Part shown: positions 49,918-57,875 of the stretch, in pieces | Layout of the letters: the number at the start of each line of letters is the position of its first letter | How positions within the stretch are numbered: the first letter of the stretch is position 1 | Origin: Phycisphaerales bacterium | Lineage (GTDB): Bacteria; Planctomycetota; Phycisphaerae; UBA1845 | Assembly: GCA_020852275.1 (NCBI GenBank) | Contig: JADZBE010000034.1 | Location: 1 to 64,000 of the forward strand | DNA length: 64,000 bases | Reading direction: 5' to 3' | Translations under genes and position numbers: made by a program | Notes under the pieces: model-generated | Database searches by the model: none | The model's input: only the letters and a program-made list of their open reading frames with translations | Told to the model about the DNA's origin: nothing

Positions 49918-51277
49918 CCGTCTCCGGTCTCTGCTCGTCCCAGAAATCCACCAGGTCAATCCGCGTCACCAGGCCGCGGATCACGCCGTTGCGATGGATG
50001 ACCACGCCCGTGTTTCCGGCCATGAGCAGGCGATAGACCTCGTCGAGGTCGGTTTTCTCATCGACCTGCGGGAAGGGGCGGGCCATGACGTCGCGGACGG
50101 GGACGGTGCGCGGGTCGCGGCGGTCGTGGAGGAGGCGGGCGGCGGTGATCTCGCGGATGCCGCCGACGAGCTTGCCGCCCTCGATCACCGGGAGCTGCGA
50201 GAACCCGTTGGCGCGGAGCTTGTCGATGGCCGTCTGCACCACGTCGTCCGGCGAGACGCACACGAGGTCGTACTCGCCCCGCGCTTCGAGCAGGTCCGCC
50301 GCGGTGTACATCGCCGACTGCCGCGACATGAACCCGCGCTCGATCATCCATTCATCCGAGAACAGCTTCGACAGGTAGTTGCGCCCCGTATCGGGACACA
50401 GTGCCACGACGAAGTCATCCTTGCCGAGGCGCTGGGCGTACTTCAGAGCCGCCGCGACCGCCGTCCCGCTCGATCCGCCGACGAGCAACCCTTCGAGCCG
50501 CGCCATGTCGCGGGCGACCATGAAGGAATCGCGGTCGCCGACGCGGACCCAGTCGTCCACCACCTGCGAGTTGAACGTCTGCGGCACGAAGTCCTCGCCG
50601 ATGCCCTCCACCGCCCAAGGCTTGGGCTTGTCGCCGGAGAGGATCGAGCCTTCCGGATCGGCCGCGATAATCTTGATTTTCGGATTCTTCTCCTTGAGGA
50701 ACTTGCCGACGCCGGAGATGGTTCCGCCCGTGCCGATGCCGCCGACGAAGTGCGTGATCCGCCCCTCGGTCTGGTCCCAGATTTCCGGACCGGTGGACTG
50801 GTAGTGGAAGTCGGGATTCACAAGGTTGGCGAACTGGTTGGGCTGCCAGGCGTTGGGGATTTCATTGAGCAGGCGCGTGGCCACGCCGCCGTAGCCCTCC
50901 GCGGAGTTGGTCTCCGCGGCCGTCGGCGTGATGACGACCTCCGCGCCGTACGCCTTCAGGAGGCTGATCTTCTCGCCGCTCATCTTGTCCGGCATGATGA
51001 AGATGCAGCGGTAGCCCTTGACGGCGGCGGCCATCGCCAGCCCGACGCCGGTGTTGCCGGAAGTGGCCTCGATGATCGTGCCGCCGGGCTTGAGCAGCCC
51101 GCGTCTTTCGGCGTCCTCGATCATCGCCACGGCCACGCGGTCCTTCACGCTGGCGCCGGGGTTCATGTACTCGATCTTGGCCCAGATGGGCGCGAGGACG
51201 CCCTTGGCGACGCGCTGCAGGCGGATCAGCGGTGTGTTTCCGACGGCTTCGAGAACGTTGTTGAATCGCTTGTGCAT
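49889..51277 (-). CDS. Cystathionine beta-synthase with CBS-domain pair
   Basis: The 462-residue protein joins a PLP fold-type II catalytic domain (about 1-325) to two CBS domains (about 335-460). EAVGNTPLIRLQRV, PGASVKDRVAVAMIEDAE (PLP Lys45), EATSGNTGVGLA and GGIGTGGTISGVGKFLKEKN are typical. It condenses serine with homocysteine; some bacterial members use O-acetylserine, and the sequence does not decide. CBS domains usually bind adenosyl ligands. The cystathionine gamma-lyase at 62648 would complete transsulfuration. The C-terminal residues overlap repeat DNA. Confidence 0.93.
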   Translation of the reverse strand: MHKRFNNVLEAVGNTPLIRLQRVAKGVLAPIWAKIEYMNPGASVKDRVAVAMIEDAERRGLLKPGGTIIEATSGNTGVGLAMAAAVKGYRCIFIMPDKMSGEKISLLKAYGAEVVITPTAAETNSAEGYGGVATRLLNEIPNAWQPNQFANLVNPDFHYQSTGPEIWDQTEGRITHFVGGIGTGGTISGVGKFLKEKNPKIKIIAADPEGSILSGDKPKPWAVEGIGEDFVPQTFNSQVVDDWVRVGDRDSFMVARDMARLEGLLVGGSSGTAVAAALKYAQRLGKDDFVVALCPDTGRNYLSKLFSDEWMIERGFMSRQSAMYTAADLLEARGEYDLVCVSPDDVVQTAIDKLRANGFSQLPVIEGGKLVGGIREITAARLLHDRRDPRTVPVRDVMARPFPQVDEKTDLDEVYRLLMAGNTGVVIHRNGVIRGLVTRIDLVDFWDEQRPETAGVAPVSNR

Positions 51278-51450
51278 GCTGTCCTATCCCGGATCTTGAT
51301 CTCATGGAACGGAGGGAGCTGCTCCGCTTGCTATTCCATGATAGGGCGAAGTCACGATTTCAGGTAGCGCTGCCCGCCCCGGCAACTGCGCTGACTGCGG
51401 ACTCGCATCGACTTCGCACGCCGCCGGCGCCCGCAGGCGGTGGGAAGTAT

Positions 51451-51472
51451 CCCAATTTGGGCTTGTTCCAAG
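51451..51472 (+). promoter_or_regulatory. Twin palindromes upstream of the XRE gene
   Basis: CCCAATTTGGG (51451-51461) and CTTGTTCCAAG (51462-51472) are contiguous 11-bp palindromes, 43 bp before the XRE start. They are candidate operators for the controller protein of the restriction system. The rest of 51278-51515 shows no gene. Confidence 0.5.
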
Positions 51473-51515
51473 TCGGGCTGACGATTCCGCGGACGGACGG
51501 TGAAAGGCGTACCTC

Positions 51516-51749
51516 GTGGTCCGGAAGTCAATCTTTACTAAGCGGTACGAGCGGCTCACGACACTGCTGATCGAGGCCCGCAAGGCCGCGGGCATGACGC
51601 AAGTGCAGCTTGCGGAAGCGCTCTCGCGTCCTCAGTCGTTCGTCTCGAAATACGAGCGCGGCGAGCGACGACTGGACGTGGTGGAGTTTCTGGAGGTGTG
51701 CGAGGCGCTCGGCGTTGCCGGAGTACGGATCATCAAGCGACTTGGGTGA
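51516..51749 (+). CDS. XRE-family controller protein
   Basis: The 77-residue protein is a Cro/C1-type helix-turn-helix: IEARKAAGMTQVQLAEALSR, PQSFVSKYERGERRLDVVEF, LEVCEALGVAGVRIIKRL. Its size and position just before a restriction endonuclease (39 bp) match the controller (C) proteins of type II restriction-modification systems, which delay endonuclease expression on entering a new host. The start is GTG 51516; AAAGG lies about 12 nt upstream. Confidence 0.85.
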   Translation: MVRKSIFTKRYERLTTLLIEARKAAGMTQVQLAEALSRPQSFVSKYERGERRLDVVEFLEVCEALGVAGVRIIKRLG

Positions 51750-51788
51750 GGCGAGGCAGGCGCGCTCACCGGGAAATGAGATCCTTGC

Positions 51789-52463
51789 ATGATGGAAGGC
51801 ACGGATATCCTCAGCCGCTGGAGCATCTCGGTCGACGAGCTGACCAGACTCGTGGATAGAAACCCGAGCCTTCGCGGAATCCTGCTGGGTTACGTCGCCG
51901 AGCATCATCTCACGAAGCTTCTGGAATCCAGTGATCAAATCTCCGCCTCATTCAAGCATGACGACCACGATCGCTCGAAGAAGGGCGATCGAGTCGTGAT
52001 GTACAAGGAGCATCGATTTGTTGTCGAGGCAAAGTCGCTCCAGACCCACTCCGTCGAGGCGCTCGGCGACGATCGCTGGATGGGGAAAGCGCAGGTCGAT
52101 GGCAGCGATCGACGCACCGTCACATTTCGAGATGGCACCAAGCTGGAAACGACGCTGCTGCTGCCGGGCGAGTTCGATGTCCTGGCTGTTAACTGCTTTG
52201 CATTCGGCGGGACTTGGCGATGGGTTTTCTGCAAAAACAGTGATCTTCCACGATCGAGCTACAAAAAATACACCAAGGCGCAGCCTGCCGGGTTGCTGGC
52301 GTCGCTGGTGAAGGTCGATTGGCCGCCGACGCCCCCCTTCAGCGGCGACGTGTTCAGGATTCTCGACGCGCTGGTCGCGGAGCGCTGCGCGCCCTCCTTT
52401 TCGAAGTCTTCACGAAAACGAGGAAATACGAGTGGTTCTTCCGGGCGTGCTCCTGCTTCTTGA
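51789..52463 (+). CDS. PD-(D/E)xK restriction endonuclease (putative)
   Basis: The 224-residue protein has a helical N-part ([31 protein letters not shown]) and a nuclease core in which Asp67 ([10 protein letters not shown]) and Glu80-x-Lys82 (FVVEAKSLQ) give the PD-(D/E)xK signature. The neighbouring controller and methyltransferase genes make restriction endonuclease the likely role. The 3' end overlaps the convergent methyltransferase by 110 bp. Recognition site unknown. ATG 51789 or 51792. Confidence 0.78.
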   Translation: MMEGTDILSRWSISVDELTRLVDRNPSLRGILLGYVAEHHLTKLLESSDQISASFKHDDHDRSKKGDRVVMYKEHRFVVEAKSLQTHSVEALGDDRWMGKAQVDGSDRRTVTFRDGTKLETTLLLPGEFDVLAVNCFAFGGTWRWVFCKNSDLPRSSYKKYTKAQPAGLLASLVKVDWPPTPPFSGDVFRILDALVAERCAPSFSKSSRKRGNTSGSSGRAPAS

Positions 52464-53178
52464 GTCTCGATACCACAGGCGCGTTCGTTCGCATGACCAC
52501 GAAGAGGTCTTTGCAGTAGAAGCCAAGCCGTTCATATTCGTTGATAATCTCAACGTGCGTCAACCACTGGCGATTAGCGGAAACCTCGTCCTGACACTTG
52601 ACGATCAGCACTCCTTCGCAGCGCAGGACGCGGTGGGCCTCCGCGCCTGCTTTGAAATACAGGTCGGTCACCGCAGCATGCCATTTCGGACCGGCTTCCG
52701 TCGTAGCTTTGCCGTTGGAATAATTGGCTCGAAACGCGGAGTGACTTCCCGCGCCCGCCATGTGACCTTCGGACTTGCGAAACAGACCTTCCATATACGG
52801 AGGGTCCAGCACCACGCAATCGAGCGATCCAGCCGCGTAGGGCAGATTTCGGCAATCTACTCCGGTCTGAATGTCGGTGGCGTTCACCTTGTATCGCCCC
52901 GGCGGCACTTTCTGCCAGAACACACCCTTGCCCCACGTCACGTCGGCGATCACGGACCCGGGCGGAACGTGGAGCTTGAGCACATTCGGAAAGACCTCAG
53001 CGTTGCCAGCCATGTGCGCGCTCAGCACCACGTTGGACGTGGTGACGCCCCCGGCGACCCGCCGCCTTCCACCGTTTTCGCGTGATTCGATGAATAGCAA
53101 TCCCTGACCGTGCATGACCCGTAGAATATCCTGAATAAGGTTATCGTCAAGCGTGACGCGCAAATGCACATTGTACAC
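52354..53178 (-). CDS. DNA methyltransferase (N6-A or N4-C)
   Basis: The 274-residue protein has an AdoMet-site-like [12 protein letters not shown] (about 79-90) and catalytic DPPY (125-128, [11 protein letters not shown]), then [11 protein letters not shown]. This motif order points to amino-methyltransferases. It should protect the sites cut by the endonuclease. It is transcribed towards the endonuclease gene. The start is uncertain: GTG 53178, or TTG 53163, which lies 6 nt after a TACAAT box. Confidence 0.85.
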   Translation of the reverse strand: MYNVHLRVTLDDNLIQDILRVMHGQGLLFIESRENGGRRRVAGGVTTSNVVLSAHMAGNAEVFPNVLKLHVPPGSVIADVTWGKGVFWQKVPPGRYKVNATDIQTGVDCRNLPYAAGSLDCVVLDPPYMEGLFRKSEGHMAGAGSHSAFRANYSNGKATTEAGPKWHAAVTDLYFKAGAEAHRVLRCEGVLIVKCQDEVSANRQWLTHVEIINEYERLGFYCKDLFVVMRTNAPVVSRLKKQEHARKNHSYFLVFVKTSKRRARSAPRPARRES

Positions 53179-53188
53179 GAGGGGAGGG

Positions 53189-53362
53189 GGATCGGGTACT
53201 CGGGTACTCGGGGAATCGGGTACTCGGGGGATCGGGGTCGAACGGGTTCGCTGTCCCGCTTGGCCGGCAGCTTCTCGTTAGAGCTTCTGGCTAGCTGCCA
53301 ACGGCCCACAGCCAGCCGCCAGCCGCCAACAGCCAGCCGCCAACGGCCAACCGCCGGCAGCT
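53189..53362. repeat. Low-complexity repeats: TCGGGTAC and GCCAACAGCC types
   Basis: TCGGGTACTCGGGTACTCGG and variants (53189-53237), then about 80 bp of GCCAACAGCCAGCC units (53281-53362). Both types recur together at 54183-54358. They separate the methyltransferase from the next gene; no coding signal. Confidence 0.85.
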
Positions 53363-53368
53363 CCTCTC

Positions 53369-54121
53369 TCAATACGGCTGCGCGAACGGCGGCGGGAGTT
53401 TCCACTCGCCCAGGGCTTGAACCATGTCGGGGACGGCCAGTGGTCGGGGCAGGGCGTACAGCTCGCCGTAAGGCACGCCGATCAGGCTCCCCTCCGCGCC
53501 GGCCGTGGAGCGGATGTAGTGCAGCACGCGCTCGAGCCGCTCCCCGTCAAACTGCGAGGCGTAGCACCTCACGGCCGCGAGCTTCTGCTCCAGCGTCTCG
53601 CTGATGTCCACGACGAAACGGGCGGGCCAATGCGTGATCTCCGCGGCGCCGGGCACGGGCCGGTACACGAGATGATCCACGCGGAACGGCGGCGTCCCGG
53701 CGAAACGTTCGTCCCACTTCGTAAGCTGCGCATAGAAGCGGGCGGCCTCCCCGATGAGCTGCCCCTGCCAGTGGTCGGGCGAGGCGGCGGGCGTGCGACC
53801 GGCCATGACCACCATGATCTTCGGCCGATGCCTCCGCACGACGGCGGCGACGGCGAACCGGGCTTCGGGGCCGTCCATCAGCATCCGGTTGGGCAGGTCG
53901 AGCGTGCGGCACAGGGTCACGCCGAGCATCTCGGCGGCGGCGGCGGACTCGCGGGCGCGGGTTTCCGGTGTCCCGCGCGGCGTCGGTTCGCCGCTGGTCA
54001 TGTGCAGCAGCCCCACGCGATAGCCCTGCTTGACGAGCCTCGCCACCGTGCCGCCCATGCCGATCTCGATGTCGTCGGGGTGGGGCGCGGTGAACAGAAT
54101 GTCCAGCAGCGTTTCGCTCAT
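53369..54121 (-). CDS. PIG-L/LmbE deacetylase, BshB1-like
   Basis: The 250-residue protein has the zinc site APHPDDIEIGMGG, then LLHMTSGEPTPRGTPETRAR, AEMLGVTLCRTLDLPNRMLM and HLVYRPVPGAAEITHWPARFV. This fits BshB1, which removes the acetyl group from GlcNAc-malate in bacillithiol synthesis. The conserved 'GE.T.RG' and 'N..L.D' blocks support that subgroup over sugar-lipid deacetylases, but BshA and BshC are not in the window. GGAAGGG lies upstream of ATG 54121. Confidence 0.88.
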   Translation of the reverse strand: MSETLLDILFTAPHPDDIEIGMGGTVARLVKQGYRVGLLHMTSGEPTPRGTPETRARESAAAAEMLGVTLCRTLDLPNRMLMDGPEARFAVAAVVRRHRPKIMVVMAGRTPAASPDHWQGQLIGEAARFYAQLTKWDERFAGTPPFRVDHLVYRPVPGAAEITHWPARFVVDISETLEQKLAAVRCYASQFDGERLERVLHYIRSTAGAEGSLIGVPYGELYALPRPLAVPDMVQALGEWKLPPPFAQPY

Positions 54122-54182
54122 GGCGGATTTCCCTTCCGGTCCGGCTCGAATAACCTGATGGAATATAGCCGGGGAGCGGGGA

Positions 54183-54358
54183 TCGGGTAGTCGGGTAGTC
54201 GGGTGGTCGGGTACTCGGGTACTCGGGTGGTCGGGTAGTCGGGTACTCGGGTGGTTGGGTACTCGAGTAGTCGGGCAACAGGGGATCGTGTCGCGGGTCT
54301 TGGCTTTGCTTCTGGCTGACAGCTAGCAGCGAACAGCCAACAGCTAGCAGCTAGCGGC
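54183..54358. repeat. 8-bp minisatellite and AGCTAGCAGC repeats
   Basis: About 11 copies of TCGGGTAG/TCGGGTAC/TCGGGTGG (54183-54275), then CAGCTAGCAGCGAACAGCCA-type units (54306-54358) ending 7 bp before the next start codon. Same pairing as at 53189-53362. Confidence 0.88.
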
Positions 54359-54365
54359 TTCTTCC

Positions 54366-54860
54366 ATGGCCTTTCAACGAATGACCGACGCAGATCGCGA
54401 GGAAGTGGGCGGGTTCATCGCGCGCCACTGGGGCAGCCGCGTGGTCATGAGCCGCGGACAGGCCTATCAGCCGCACCAGCTCGACGCCGTGTTGCAGCGA
54501 TCCAACGGCGCCATCTCCGCGCTGGCCACCTTTCGCGCGGACGAGCAGGGGCTGGAAGTGCTGACGATGAACAGCACCGACCCCGGGCACGGCGTGGGAA
54601 CCATGCTCATGCTGGCCGTGCTGGACGAGGCGCGGCGCCGCACCATCGAGCGCGTGTGGCTGACGACGACGAACGACAATCTCGATGCGATCCGCTTCTA
54701 TCAGCGGCTGGGCTTCCGCATGATCGAGGTGCGCGCAGGCGCCGTGGACGAGGCCCGCAAGATCAAGCCGCAGATCCCGCTGATCGGCAAAGACGGCATC
54801 GCGATTCACGATGAGATTGTGATGGAAGCGCGGGTGGAGCCGTTCATTGGAACCCCGTAG
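54366..54860 (+). CDS. GNAT-family N-acetyltransferase
   Basis: The 164-residue protein contains FIARHWGSRVVMSRGQAYQP, EGLEVLTMNSTDPGHGVGTM (acetyl-CoA loop: GHGVGT), MLAVLDEARRRTIERVWLTT and AIRFYQRLGFRMIEVRAGAV. This is a complete GNAT fold. The acceptor is unknown. pyrF follows 108 bp later on the same strand. Confidence 0.9.
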   Translation: MAFQRMTDADREEVGGFIARHWGSRVVMSRGQAYQPHQLDAVLQRSNGAISALATFRADEQGLEVLTMNSTDPGHGVGTMLMLAVLDEARRRTIERVWLTTTNDNLDAIRFYQRLGFRMIEVRAGAVDEARKIKPQIPLIGKDGIAIHDEIVMEARVEPFIGTP

Positions 54861-54968
54861 AGGACTTCACCGGGCTTGAGGAAGCCCGCGCTGGTTCGAC
54901 CCGCGCCGGTTCAACCCGCGGCAGGGATCCAGCGGGCCGCATGACCCACGAAAGGTCGGAGGACACTG

Positions 54969-55973
54969 ATGCGGCATTTTGCGGACCGACTTCTGGCGGC
55001 GATCGAGCGCACCGCGGCGCCGGTGTGCGTCGGGCTGGATCCGGTGTGGGAGAAGCTGCCGGAGGAGATTCGGGCGGGCCTGGAAGGCGCCGCGCGGACG
55101 AGCCTCGACGGCGCCGCGCGGGCGAACCCCGAGCACCGGGCCGCGGGACTGATGGCGTTCTGTCTCGAGGTGATTCAGCGCGTCGCGCCGCTGGTCCCGG
55201 CGGTCAAGATCAACATCGCTTTCTTTGAGCCATACCATGCGCCGGGTCTCCTGGCGTATCGCGAGGTCGTCAAGGCGGCGCACGAGGCGGGTCTCATCGT
55301 GATCGGCGACGTGAAGCGCGCCGACATCGGCAGCACCTCGCAGCAGTACGCCGTCGCGCACCTGGGCGCGCTCGGCGAAGGGCACGGCTACGTGCATCCG
55401 GACGCGATCACCATCAACCCCTACTTCGGGACCGACGGCGTGCTTCCGTTCATGGAAACCGCGCGCGACGAAGGACGCGGGGTGTTCATTCTCGCCCAGA
55501 CCAGCAACCCCTCCGCCGGCGAGGTGCAGGGGCTGGAGCTGGCCGATGGACGCACGGTGCGCGAGGCCGTGGCGGAACTCATCGGCGGCTGGGCGGAGAC
55601 ATCCGGGATGATCGGGGAGTTTGGATACAGCAGCGTGGGCGCGGTGGTTTCCCCGACGGACGTGAACGCGGCGCGTCGGCTTCGCGTGCTCATGCCGCGC
55701 AGCATCTTTCTCGTGCCGGGTTTCGGGGCCCAGGGACGGACGGCGGAAGAAGTCGCCGCCTGCTTCAACGATGACGGGCGCGGCGCCATCGTGGCCTCCT
55801 CGCGCGGCGTGATCTTCGCCTTTGCGGAGCAGGCGTACCGCTCCTCGCACGGCGACGACTGGCGGGCGTGCATCGCGGCGGCGTGTCGCGCGTTCATCGA
55901 CGACGTGCGCCGTCACGGCCCGAGGATCGGCGCGGGCGGCGGCGTGCCGGGAAGCCCGTCAACGATGAAGTAG
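54969..55973 (+). CDS. pyrF: Orotidine 5'-phosphate decarboxylase (type 2)
   Basis: The 334-residue enzyme makes UMP. Motifs: VCVGLDPVWEKLPEEI, AVKINIAFFEPYHAPGLLAY, VIGDVKRADIGSTSQQYAVA with the catalytic Asp-x-Lys-x-x-Asp array, and FLVPGFGAQGRTAEEVAACF. The insert-containing type-2 (long) form is typical for this length. GGAGGACACTG precedes ATG 54969. Its last 61 bp overlap the convergent membrane protein gene. Confidence 0.95.
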   Translation: MRHFADRLLAAIERTAAPVCVGLDPVWEKLPEEIRAGLEGAARTSLDGAARANPEHRAAGLMAFCLEVIQRVAPLVPAVKINIAFFEPYHAPGLLAYREVVKAAHEAGLIVIGDVKRADIGSTSQQYAVAHLGALGEGHGYVHPDAITINPYFGTDGVLPFMETARDEGRGVFILAQTSNPSAGEVQGLELADGRTVREAVAELIGGWAETSGMIGEFGYSSVGAVVSPTDVNAARRLRVLMPRSIFLVPGFGAQGRTAEEVAACFNDDGRGAIVASSRGVIFAFAEQAYRSSHGDDWRACIAAACRAFIDDVRRHGPRIGAGGGVPGSPSTMK

Positions 55974-57529
55974 CGGTAGGGGGCGGCGAGGAAAGTACTG
56001 AAGGGTCTGCCGCTGGACTGCAGCGCCGGCTCCACGTCCCCCAGCAAGGTGACGATATGCAGATTGCGCGCGTCGCCCAAGGCGGCATGTTCCACGATGG
56101 CGCCGGACTTCTGCTCGCCGCGCATCCGCAGCACGGCGATGTCGCTCCGCAATCCGTAGTACTGGAAACCCATCTCGACCGGATTGCGGTAGTTCGGGCA
56201 GAAAGGAAAGTCGATCACCACGACCGCATCCGAGGCGCTCGCGCTGCGATTCAGATGGTCGATGATGAACGCCAGACCGTTGGGCCGGGGAGGCTCGACG
56301 ATTCGCTCGAACCCGACCGCCGCCAGGTTGCACGCGACCAGAGCGGCGGTGGCCGGGACGAGCAGTGTGGGTTTCAATCGCTGCGCCGCGGCAAGAACGG
56401 CCAGGCTGACGGGGATGAGGGCTGAAATGGCGTACCTCGGAACGAAAACCGGGCTGAACGTCAGTGAAACGATCCCCAATCCGCCGACCACGCAGCCGAC
56501 CCAAAGGCACAGCAGCAGACCCGGTCGCGCGACTTCCGCGACAGGCGCTCCGTCGATGGGACGATGTTCAGGCTGCTTGCACCGCAGCGGGAGCCATCCC
56601 CAGATCAGGCACGCACACGCGAGCAACCCAAGCGCCCATTCAATCCAGGTGGCCGCCACTCGGAGCTCGGGCATCACGCCTTGCGGCACGCCCGCGGTCA
56701 ATTCTCCCAGGAGCTGAACGTACGCGCCGGCGGGCGCCTGGTGGATCCAGCCCAGCTTGTTCGGCAGGATGTTGCGCACGAAGAACATCGCCAGCGGCGC
56801 GAACAGCAGGACTGCGGCGCCCATCGCCAGGCGCGGCAGGAACGAATCGTTCACACCTGTCCTCAGCGGTTCCATGTCAGTGGATGGGTCGTCGCGGGAC
56901 CATGCCTTGGCATGCGCGTACCGCTGAAGGTTCGTCGAGCGGACGCAGGATTGCCATAACCCCTGGGCCGGCAGGATCAGCGCGGCGAAGTAGTGCGTGT
57001 ACAACATGGCCGTGGTGCTGAGGACGTATCCCAGCGCCAGCAGTCCGCGGCGCCGGGTCCGCATGACAAGCAGCACCCAGAACGTTGTTGAAAGCGTCGC
57101 GGTCAGCACCAGCAGCGAGTACATGCGCGCCTCGCGCGAATAGCGCACCAGGAACGCGTTCACCGCTAGAACGCAGAGCATCGCCGCTCCAAGGCGCCGA
57201 CCGTAGAGGACGCTTCCAAGCCAGCCGCCCGCAAACACGGCCAACGTGCCGTAAATCGCCGCAGGCAGGCGCAGTTGCGTCTCGCTGGGGCGAGGATTCC
57301 CCGTGGCACTGAGCCGGCAGGAGAGCGAGTACAGCGGCGGGTGTGGCATCTGCACGTAGCGGATGCCGTCCATGATCGTCCCGCGGATGCTGGTCCACGT
57401 GGACAGTTCGTCTTCCCAGAGGCTGCGGTCGCCGACGCGGTGCAGCCGCAGACTCAGTGCGCCCACCAGCAAGACCGCGACCAGCGCGACCGACGCGAAG
57501 GAGACTCTTGCTGGATGCTTGCTGGTCAT
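55913..57529 (-). CDS. GT39-like polytopic glycosyltransferase
   Basis: The 538-residue protein has 11-12 membrane segments and the N-terminal motif DRSLWEDELSTWTSIRGTIM, whose acidic pair matches the catalytic loop of ArnT/PMT-type (GT-C, family 39) lipid-linked sugar transferases. HPPLYSLSCRL continues this pattern. The last 150 residues form a soluble periplasmic domain (VVVIDFPFCPNYRNPVEMGF). The sugar and acceptor are unknown. Confidence 0.82.
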   Translation of the reverse strand: MTSKHPARVSFASVALVAVLLVGALSLRLHRVGDRSLWEDELSTWTSIRGTIMDGIRYVQMPHPPLYSLSCRLSATGNPRPSETQLRLPAAIYGTLAVFAGGWLGSVLYGRRLGAAMLCVLAVNAFLVRYSREARMYSLLVLTATLSTTFWVLLVMRTRRRGLLALGYVLSTTAMLYTHYFAALILPAQGLWQSCVRSTNLQRYAHAKAWSRDDPSTDMEPLRTGVNDSFLPRLAMGAAVLLFAPLAMFFVRNILPNKLGWIHQAPAGAYVQLLGELTAGVPQGVMPELRVAATWIEWALGLLACACLIWGWLPLRCKQPEHRPIDGAPVAEVARPGLLLCLWVGCVVGGLGIVSLTFSPVFVPRYAISALIPVSLAVLAAAQRLKPTLLVPATAALVACNLAAVGFERIVEPPRPNGLAFIIDHLNRSASASDAVVVIDFPFCPNYRNPVEMGFQYYGLRSDIAVLRMRGEQKSGAIVEHAALGDARNLHIVTLLGDVEPALQSSGRPFSTFLAAPYRYFIVDGLPGTPPPAPILGP

Positions 57530-57730
57530 GAATCGTGACGTGCGCGGAGGGCGATTCTAACATAGTCGCCCTTGCGTCGTCGCATCGTAATACTCGACGA
57601 GGCACGCGTTGGGCAAGGGACAAAGGGAGGCGGGCACGGCACAGGCGGCGGCGGGCACGGGTCCGAGTTGGGTGGCACGGGTCCGCAGCAGAGGACCCGT
57701 GGCGTGTGGAATCGCGAACTCGTTTCGGAG

Positions 57731-57850
57731 CCGCCATGGCCAGGCGAGTACGCCAGGCTATGTCACCCTGCCGCCATGGCCAGGCGAGTACGCCAGGCTA
57801 TGTCACCCTGCCGCCATGGCCAGGCCAGTACGCCAGGCCGGGCCACCCGT
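57731..57850. repeat. 40-bp minisatellite, three copies
   Basis: Three exact-length 40-bp units starting CCGCCATGGCCAGGCGAGTA; the first two are identical and the third differs at several positions. Each contains an NcoI-like CCATGG. It lies in the 346-bp gap 57530-57875, which has no other content. Confidence 0.92.
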
Positions 57851-57875
57851 CGCGGGAACTTCTCATGGAGCACGA

